DNA from: Selenomonadaceae bacterium UBA3796 | GTDB taxonomy: Bacteria > Bacillota > Negativicutes > Selenomonadales > Selenomonadaceae | NCBI GenBank assembly: GCA_002369175.1 | Contig: DFES01000167.1 | Coordinates: 1-10,623, forward strand | DNA length: 10,623 nt | Direction of reading: 5' to 3' | Shown: positions 6,965-10,623 of the stretch, piece after piece | Position numbering within the stretch: position 1 is the stretch's first letter | Layout: each line of letters opens with the position of its first letter | The notes under the pieces: model-generated | Database searches by the model: none | What the model saw: only the letters and a program-made list of their open reading frames with translations | What the model was told of the DNA's origin: nothing | Position numbers and translations under genes: made by a program

Positions 6965-7735
6965 ATGTTCCGAGTTCTTGTTCTTTGTTTCATGGTTCTG
7001 CTGTCGGTCAACATCGCATGCGCGGCGCAGCCCTTGCCCTCTTCCGGGGAAGCGCCTCTCCGGACAGACGGACAGCGTGTACTTCCCATGCACACACACA
7101 CAGCGGACTGCGACAGGACTTCTTCCGAGCCCGTGCAGATCATCTGCATACTGGATCGCTCCGGCTCTATGAGGAAGCTTGCGGACGACACCATCAACGG
7201 CTACAATTCCTTTATCGAGAAGCAAAGGAACGCAAAGGGAAGTGCCGAGGTCACCACCGTACTGTTCGATGACAAGTATGATAAAATCGTGGAGGCCGCC
7301 AATATAAAGGAAGTTCCTGAAATGACCTCCGAGGAATACTACGCCCGCGGCATGACAGCATTGCTGGATGCCATCGGCAGAACCATCATGGATACCGCAG
7401 GCAGGATGGAACGAGAAGGCATCTGCCCTGCCAAACGAACCGTCCTGTTCATGATCATGACCGACGGAATGGAAAACAACAGCAAGGAATACGACAAGGC
7501 CTCTGTGAAGGCACTGATTGAAGCCACAACGAAGGACTACCATTGGAACTACATTTTCATGGGAGCCAACATCGATTCCATAGCTGAGGCAGGATCCATC
7601 GGCATCAGCGCCCGCCACGCCGTAAATTACGCCCACAACAGCACCGGCATTGCCCAAACCTTCGACCGCATGGACGAAGCCGCCAAGGAAGTGCGCGAGA
7701 CAGGAAATGTCGGACAGGATTGGAAAGAAAAATAA
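6965..7735 (+). CDS. Exported von Willebrand factor A (vWA) domain protein
   Basis: The 256-residue protein starts with a signal peptide (hydrophobic residues about 4-16, probable cleavage near ACA-A at 18-21) and a ~35-residue linker, followed by a vWA domain from about residue 57. The metal-binding MIDAS motif is complete: DRSGS (Asp64, Ser66, Ser68), Thr131 in GMTALLDAIG, and Asp167 in MTDGMEN. vWA domains bind protein partners through a Mg2+ ion; no enzymatic function is implied. The ATG at 6965 has an excellent AGGAGG (6951-6956) eight bases upstream, so the signal peptide looks genuine. An internal ATG at 7088 would give a cytoplasmic form but lacks a ribosome site. Transcription is from the divergent promoter region, and the NERD-helicase gene follows after 82 bases. 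The stop codon overlaps an ATG (TAATG), and the next frame reads protein-like for about 30 codons, so the natural C terminus may be frameshifted. Confidence 0.85.
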   Translation: MFRVLVLCFMVLLSVNIACAAQPLPSSGEAPLRTDGQRVLPMHTHTADCDRTSSEPVQIICILDRSGSMRKLADDTINGYNSFIEKQRNAKGSAEVTTVLFDDKYDKIVEAANIKEVPEMTSEEYYARGMTALLDAIGRTIMDTAGRMEREGICPAKRTVLFMIMTDGMENNSKEYDKASVKALIEATTKDYHWNYIFMGANIDSIAEAGSIGISARHAVNYAHNSTGIAQTFDRMDEAAKEVRETGNVGQDWKEK

Positions 7736-7817
7736 TGGTTCGCGATATGGCGGCTGACGACGACAGCGCAGAGGCTGCATATCGGGCAATTATTATGGAA
7801 ATGAAGGATGGTTCTAT

Positions 7818-9488
7818 ATGGCAAAATTCTACCCCACCATTGACAAGAACTTCCACGGCAGCGACGGCGAGCAGGTCGTCTATGAGGCCCTGCGGAAAGG
7901 ACTTTCTGACCAATACACCGTGTTTCACTCCTTCGTTTGGCTTGGCAACGAAAAGCAGCGCCGCAGTGAAGGCGAAGCAGATTTCGTTATCCTTCATCCG
8001 GCACTCGGCATCCTTGCCATCGAAGTCAAAGCCGGAGGGATCGCCTACCGTGAGGGCAATTGGATACAGATCAACCGCCGCACAGGAGAAGAAAAAGTCA
8101 TTGACCCCTTGGGGCAGGCGGCAGAAAGCCAGCACCATATCGTCAATCTGCTCCGACATCGGCTGCCGAATCCGCCCTCGCGCCCCATTGTCGGTCGTGC
8201 AGCCTGGTTTACCTCTGTGGTGCTGGACAGGAAGCTTCCCCTGCCGCCATCGGCAGCCCCTGCCATACTCCTTGACGAAACCAACTTGGAGCATCCCGAA
8301 GAAGGACTCAAGAGGGTATTTGCTTTCTGGAAGGAAAATCTGAATGCCGGAAAGACAGAGCTGCTCCCGGCTCAGTTTGCCCAAGTGATAGATATCCTTA
8401 TGCCAAGCTTCCGCATTGCTCCGGCAATCAGCAGCATCATCCGAGAGAATAGCGAACATTATGTCCGCATGACCAATCAACAATCGGCTATCCTGGAATT
8501 TCTGGGAGAACAGCCCACGGCCGCCATACACGGCCCGGCAGGTACAGGGAAAACCCTTCTCGCTGTGGAAAAGGCTCGGATTCTTTCCCGCTTGAGAAAG
8601 AAAACACTGTACCTTTGCTTCAATGAATTCCTGTTGGAATCCCTACGAAAAGCCTATCCCCAGGATGAGTATATCACCTTTCACAACGTCCGCACCCTTG
8701 GGCAAGAAATCCTAGGACGAGAGGATATTCCCATTGATAAAATCGTGGCTGCATTTGAAGAATATCTCGATACGGAATATGATGACAGTCTCTGGCCATA
8801 TCCCAATATCATCGTGGACGAGGCGCAAGATTTGTCTGACACACTTTTGGAACATCTGTCCTATCTCATGGAAATTTCCGGCGGCGTGTTCTATACCTTT
8901 TACGATCGCAACCAGGCAATCATGAAGAAAGAGCCGTCCACATGGATCGATGAACATGCCGACTGCCGTCTGGTGCTTTATCGGAACTGCCGCAACACCT
9001 CGGAAATCGCGCAGCTGATCAGCGGTCTTGTGCCGGTACGGGAAGAAAGCTACATCAACGATATCCACGGCAACACGCCGAAAAGTTTTATCTATAAGAA
9101 CGGGAAAGAGCTTCAATCCATAGCCGCCAATTTCGTCAAAGCTATGATGAAAAACGGTCTTAAGGTTGAGGATATCGCGATCCTCAGTATCCATCGCACC
9201 GAATCAAACCCGCTCCACGAAGTTGCCTCCCTTGCCGGGATACCGCTATCCGAAAAGCGAGAGCCGAACAAGGTATGGTTTACCTCCATTCGCAAATTCA
9301 AGGGTTTAGAAGCGCAGGCTGTCTTGATTGTGGATTTTCGTTTTAGCGAAATGGATAGCGAACTCAGCAGGCGCATTTTCTACGTGGGCTGCTCACGGGC
9401 GAATGCTTACTTGCAAGTGGCGCTGTTTAAGGATATGGAGGAAATAAAAGATGCCGAACTTTTGGAAAAGCTCGGCATGGGTGTGTAA
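7818..9488 (+). CDS. NERD nuclease-like domain fused to a UvrD/Rep-type SF1 helicase
   Basis: The 556-residue protein joins two modules. Residues ~10-130 are a NERD domain (PD-(D/E)XK-like): GSDGEQVVYEAL with Glu18, then GEADFVILHPALGILAIEVK, whose Asp55, Glu69 and Lys71 fit a D-ExK catalytic pattern. Residues ~215-556 are a compact superfamily 1 helicase: Q-motif MTNQQ (218-222), Walker A GPAGTGKT (239-246), Walker B VDEAQD (333-338), motif III YDRNQ (362-366), motif IV RNCRNT (389-394), motif V TSIRKFKGLE (489-498) and motif VI FYVGCSRA (521-528). All ATPase motifs look intact. At 556 residues it is far shorter than UvrD (~720) even with the extra NERD domain, so the 1B/2B insertions are small or missing. 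The ATG at 7818 has AAGGATGG (7804-7811) six bases upstream. The gene probably shares the vWA promoter. The action is DNA unwinding coupled to cleavage, in repair or defence; the exact role is inferred. Confidence 0.9.
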   Translation: MAKFYPTIDKNFHGSDGEQVVYEALRKGLSDQYTVFHSFVWLGNEKQRRSEGEADFVILHPALGILAIEVKAGGIAYREGNWIQINRRTGEEKVIDPLGQAAESQHHIVNLLRHRLPNPPSRPIVGRAAWFTSVVLDRKLPLPPSAAPAILLDETNLEHPEEGLKRVFAFWKENLNAGKTELLPAQFAQVIDILMPSFRIAPAISSIIRENSEHYVRMTNQQSAILEFLGEQPTAAIHGPAGTGKTLLAVEKARILSRLRKKTLYLCFNEFLLESLRKAYPQDEYITFHNVRTLGQEILGREDIPIDKIVAAFEEYLDTEYDDSLWPYPNIIVDEAQDLSDTLLEHLSYLMEISGGVFYTFYDRNQAIMKKEPSTWIDEHADCRLVLYRNCRNTSEIAQLISGLVPVREESYINDIHGNTPKSFIYKNGKELQSIAANFVKAMMKNGLKVEDIAILSIHRTESNPLHEVASLAGIPLSEKREPNKVWFTSIRKFKGLEAQAVLIVDFRFSEMDSELSRRIFYVGCSRANAYLQVALFKDMEEIKDAELLEKLGMGV

Positions 9489-9581
9489 CGAGGCAGAAAT
9501 GTCCCCCACTTCCATTGAGTCCATAATTCTTATCCACATCAGCCGTTTGAGCAGAGACAGCCACAAAAGTTCCTTCTATTG

Positions 9582-9613
9582 CCACTCGCACGTGCAATTG
9601 CACGAGCGAATGG
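9582..9613. repeat. 32-bp imperfect palindrome
   Basis: The core CGTGCAATTGCACG (9591-9604) is a perfect 14-bp palindrome. Pairing continues outward through TCGC/GCGA and CCA/TGG, with mismatches only at 9590/9605 and 9585/9610. A T-run follows at 9625-9629, so a weak terminator for the NERD-helicase transcript is possible, though the 11-base gap argues against it. Confidence 0.6.
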
Positions 9614-9734
9614 TGCAAGCGAGGTTTTTCGTTCCCATCAAGGGAACCTTCTCCCATCGGCGAAGCGTAGCTACGAATTGGTGTCTGTCCGAAATGTCGG
9701 TATGACGCAAGGACGAATGGCGTAAGCACGATGT

Positions 9735-9859
9735 CGATGATGCGTACTGGCGGTAGAGATTTTGAGCCAACTGCTCACAGGCTCTCTGTGCCTCCATCTC
9801 ATCATTATCAAGACGGCTCTCGGCCATTCTTTTCGTTTTCGTGTGGGCTCATAGTTCAT
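9735..9859 (-). pseudogene. Possible remnant of a small leftward gene (broken frame)
   Basis: Two minus-strand fragments look protein-like but lie in different frames. One starts at an ATG at 9859 and reads MNYEPTRKRK. The other begins at 9827 and reads MAESRLDNDEMEAQRACEQL, followed by AQNLYRQYA, an amphipathic helical pattern. Joining them needs a one-base shift near the A-rich stretch at about 9828-9836. Beyond about 9735 the reading loses protein character. The family is not recognised, and chance open frames remain possible. Confidence 0.2.
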
Positions 9860-9978
9860 CCACACCTGAACCGAAGTCCCTCCAATGCCTGTCCCTGCTC
9901 AAGCGGCTGCGACAGCCAAGAACGGCCTTGTGTCGGCGAAGCAGATACTGCATTCTCTCGCCGACCGCCGCTCATAGA

Positions 9979-10608
9979 TTATTTCCCCATCAGTTCCTCG
10001 AGAATAAACGGATTCTCCCCAGCTAAATCAAATTTCGGCGCAAAATCCACCTGTGTCTGAAGCAAAGCCTCATCAATCTTAATGGATACCTCATCCGAGG
10101 CGCGATTCAACTCCTTTACCATGGCGCGAACCTTGTTCCGGTCGTAGTCGATAGTCAGGATGCGGTCGATATCGTAGCAGTAGGATGTCTGGTTGCCGTC
10201 GTTGTTGAACACATAGCCCCGTCCCTCGCCCTTTTGGAGTTCATGACTGCTTTTTCGGTTGGCAAGCCCCTGAAGCATGGAAAGGAAAGCCCTACGGCTC
10301 TTGTTTCCGTCCACAGCGGCATCAAGGTTGAAGTCCATGCCGGCCTTGGCTTTGCCGATAGCGGAACCAAGGCGCTCCTTCTCTGCCATAAGCTCTTGCC
10401 ACACGGCAAGCAGTTTTCCTACATCAAAGGCCTCCTCGTCCTTACGGCTGACATCCACGCTTTCATCCTGTTGCCCTGCCAGAGCTTTGCTGCGGAGGTG
10501 CTTTTCCGTGATGGTCATCACATTGTCCGAATCGGACAGATAGCGTATAATGTACGACATCAGTTCACTGATTTTATTCTGCGCCTGAAAGGCTTCCTTT
10601 AGATTCAT
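9979..10608 (-). CDS. Conserved-looking protein of unknown function, 209 residues
   Basis: I do not recognise the family. The protein is soluble, highly charged and mostly helical, with no signal peptide or membrane segment. Residues ~1-28 and ~63-90 are likely helices, possibly coiled coil (LLAVWQELMAEKERLGSAIGKAKA). A central part (~104-150) carries KSRRAFLSMLQGL and a glycine-containing segment GEGRGYVFNNDGNQTSYCYD. The C-terminal third (~150-209) is again helical, ending in GENPFILEELMGK. I place the start at the ATG 10608, with AGGGGG (10618-10623) nine bases before it. A GTG two codons earlier (10614) would lie only three bases from that site. The codon pattern and ribosome site support a real gene. 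Nothing in the neighbourhood fixes its role; it converges on the NERD-helicase gene across a degraded gap. Confidence 0.8.
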   Translation of the reverse strand: MNLKEAFQAQNKISELMSYIIRYLSDSDNVMTITEKHLRSKALAGQQDESVDVSRKDEEAFDVGKLLAVWQELMAEKERLGSAIGKAKAGMDFNLDAAVDGNKSRRAFLSMLQGLANRKSSHELQKGEGRGYVFNNDGNQTSYCYDIDRILTIDYDRNKVRAMVKELNRASDEVSIKIDEALLQTQVDFAPKFDLAGENPFILEELMGK

Positions 10609-10623
10609 TGCCACATTCCCCCT

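Larger units (their letters stand above)
9489..9978. other. 490-bp gap with no intact gene: palindromes, hairpins, decayed frames
   Basis: No reading frame here shows a convincing ribosome site, usual length and stable composition together. It holds the long imperfect palindrome at 9582-9613 and small hairpins at 9631-9647, 9776-9790 and 9841-9865. It also holds a nested structure at 9902-9972: outer arms AGCGGC/GCCGCT, 8-bp inner arms 9932-9939 and 9958-9965, and a GCAG/CTGC tip. Protein-like fragments appear on the minus strand in shifting frames. It lies between two convergent genes and may be the remains of a mobile or accessory gene. No clear terminator for either neighbour was identified. 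Confidence 0.5.

Noticed and set aside
6914..7789. 291-codon minus-strand frame opposite the vWA gene
   Set aside because: The plus-strand vWA frame has MIDAS residues, a signal peptide and an excellent ribosome site; the antisense frame has none of these.
9499..9540. The ATGTCCCCCACTTCC stretch just after the NERD-helicase gene as an insertion sequence end
   Set aside because: It recalls terminal repeats of some IS21-like elements, but no matching inverted copy, target duplication or transposase is visible.
1..10623. CRISPR arrays, tRNA or rRNA genes
   Set aside because: No regularly spaced repeats, cloverleaf with CCA end, or rRNA-like conserved stretches were seen on either strand.

Overview
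The window looks like a chromosomal piece of a diderm Firmicute of the Negativicutes, probably Selenomonas or a relative. This is inferred from moderately high GC, GGAGG-type ribosome binding sites, a short pyruvate kinase without the C-terminal PEP-utilizer domain, an exported SYLF-domain protein and a methyl-accepting chemoreceptor. It is family-level pattern recognition, not a database match.

Layout. Positions 84-204 (+) hold a compact unit of promoter, hairpin and terminator that reads as an independent ~85-nt small RNA. It converges on a leftward Na+/solute symporter (203-1738). Further leftward genes follow: an exported SYLF/Ysc84-type protein (1847-2428), pyruvate kinase (2547-3959), a chemoreceptor (4039-5745) and a sugar-binding lipoprotein (5760-6686). 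The last two are 14 nt apart and form an operon, plausibly a ligand-binding co-receptor with its chemotaxis transducer. No ABC permease or ATPase lies beside them.

Positions 6687-6964 are a divergent control region. An 11-bp perfect inverted repeat places a -35 box in each arm, and the two -10 boxes overlap in the middle, so one symmetric element could fire in both directions. The leftward leader carries a terminator-like hairpin and, nearer the gene, a tandem 8-bp repeat.

Rightward from this region lie an exported von Willebrand A protein with a complete MIDAS motif (6965-7735) and a compact NERD nuclease-like/superfamily 1 helicase fusion (7818-9488). Nuclease-helicase fusions of this kind are candidates for DNA repair or anti-phage defence. 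From 9489 to 9978 there is no convincing intact gene, only palindromes, hairpins and fragments of apparently broken leftward reading frames. The window ends with an unrecognised 209-residue protein (9979-10608, leftward).

The most interesting items are the small RNA, the symmetric bidirectional promoter with its attenuator-like leader, the vWA/NERD-helicase pair, and the binding-protein/chemoreceptor pair.
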